Part shown: piece by piece, positions 63,405 through 64,000 of the stretch
How the letters are laid out: every line of letters begins with the position of its first letter
Numbering within the stretch: the stretch's first letter is position 1
Origin: Methylomonas methanica MC09
GTDB taxonomy: Bacteria > Pseudomonadota > Gammaproteobacteria > Methylococcales > Methylomonadaceae
DNA: 64,000 nt
Reading direction: 5' to 3'
Assembly (NCBI RefSeq): GCF_000214665.1
Contig: NC_015572.1
Span: 3,906,001 to 3,970,000, forward strand
Notes under the pieces: generated by a model
Databases searched by the model: none
The model's input: the letters and a program-made list of their open reading frames with translations, nothing else
Told to the model about the DNA's origin: nothing
Made by a program: the position numbers and the translations under genes

Positions 63405-64000
63405 CTAACGCAGATGGTATTTCTCGATGCGGTAGCGGATTTTTTCCCGCGTCGTTTTCAAGATGCGGGCCACTTCCATGACATTGCCGTTACAGGTCGC
63501 CAGCATTTTTCTGACGATTTCGCTTTCCATTTCCTCCAGCCCCATGCTGCCGTCGATGGGAAATTGCAAATCCAGCTTAGACTGCTCCGCGGCGGTTTGC
63601 GGCGCTTCGACCTGCTCGACGGTCCGTGGGTTTGTTTCGGCAAATCCCGACTCGACAACCGCATCCGCACCGGGTAACCATTGCTCCGGCAACTGATGCG
63701 ACAGCGATAAAATCACACTGCGCTCCAAAACATTGCGCAATTCCCTGACATTGCCCGGCCAGGCGTAACGCTTCAATCGCTGCCAGGCCCTGGGCGAAAC
63801 CTGAGTCACTTTTTTACCGGCCAGGCAATTGAATTCCGCAATGAGTGCCGGCACCAAGTCGTCCAAATCCTCCAGGCGTTCCCGCAAACTAGGCAGGCGC
63901 AACTCGAACACGCTAAGCCGGTAATACAGGTCGGAGCGAAAATGCCCGTTCTTCACTTCGTCCTGCAAATTGCGATGAGTGGCGGCGATGATGCGGATAT
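63405..64000 (-). CDS. Sigma-54-dependent NtrC-family activator, C-terminal part (partial)
   Basis: The gene runs off the right edge; the frame is open at base 64000. The visible part begins inside the AAA+ domain (IIAATHRNLQDEV, FRSDLYYRLSVFELRLPSLRER), has the PGNVREL sensor-II region (WPGNVRELRNVLERSVIL), a linker, and a Fis-type HTH at the C-terminus (MLATCNGNVMEVARILKTTREKIRYRIEKY). It would open sigma-54 promoters in response to its missing N-terminal domain. Its targets are unknown. Confidence 0.93.
   Translation of the reverse strand, partial: IRIIAATHRNLQDEVKNGHFRSDLYYRLSVFELRLPSLRERLEDLDDLVPALIAEFNCLAGKKVTQVSPRAWQRLKRYAWPGNVRELRNVLERSVILSLSHQLPEQWLPGADAVVESGFAETNPRTVEQVEAPQTAAEQSKLDLQFPIDGSMGLEEMESEIVRKMLATCNGNVMEVARILKTTREKIRYRIEKYHLR

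Noticed and set aside
1..64000. CRISPR arrays, tRNA or rRNA genes, and phage structural genes
   Set aside because: No regularly spaced repeats, no recognisable tRNA or rRNA sequence, and no phage hallmark proteins were seen.

Overview
The window looks like a chromosomal piece of a gammaproteobacterium, most likely a methanotroph-type Methylococcales (Methylomonas/Methylobacter-like). This is inferred from the gene mix: bacteriohemerythrin, SmbP-type metal-binding protein, di-heme peroxidase, glycogen enzymes and a probable PPi-type PEP carboxykinase. No methane-oxidation gene is present, so the assignment is tentative. No tRNA, rRNA or CRISPR array was seen.

Region 1 (1-24 kb) is a probable peptide-siderophore locus that mobile DNA has badly disturbed. 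It holds the last module of a nonribosomal peptide synthetase (C-A-T-reductase), a TonB receptor with a signalling STN domain, a sulfotransferase, an MbtH-like protein, two FecI/FecR pairs, a PvdE/SyrD-type cyclic-peptide ABC exporter and a PvdQ-like penicillin-acylase-family hydrolase. Together these suggest an acylated peptide that is made in the cytoplasm, released reductively, exported, deacylated in the periplasm, and re-imported with cell-surface signalling. Two 1683-bp copies of one IS3-family element are present. One cuts the 3' end of the NRPS gene. The other sits inside an IS21-family element that adjoins a truncated IS5-family element, next to the 3' stump of another gene.

Region 2 (24-38 kb) is carbon storage and central metabolism: the probable PPi-PEPCK, bacteriohemerythrin, a CheY-like regulator, a PLD-family protein, and a glycogen/alpha-glucan group. 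That group is an operon of DUF4912, GH57 and a protein with two CBM21-like segments fused to an EEP phosphoesterase, transcribed divergently from glgX.

Region 3 (38-50 kb) is mixed: a Rap1a-like protein, an outer-membrane barrel, YkgJ, a PNPOx-FNR fusion with an AhpD-like protein and a divergent LysR regulator, a group II intron inserted in the leader of a REP-associated transposase (RAYT), RhlE and a RIO kinase. The RAYT gene is interrupted three times by the same approximately 17-bp sequence. Removing the three copies restores a complete reading frame. A fourth copy interrupts the IS5-family transposase 31 kb away. This is the most unusual signal in the window.

Region 4 (50-64 kb) has YebC-family, DUF547, SRPBCC and DoxX-like (frameshifted) genes, then a tight four-gene operon (TVP38-flavoprotein fusion, two TIGR0428x glycosyltransferases, sterol-desaturase family). 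It ends with a peroxiredoxin/tautomerase/AhpD-like run opposite an AraC regulator, a di-heme cytochrome c peroxidase, SmbP, and the C-terminal part of a sigma-54 activator that leaves the window.
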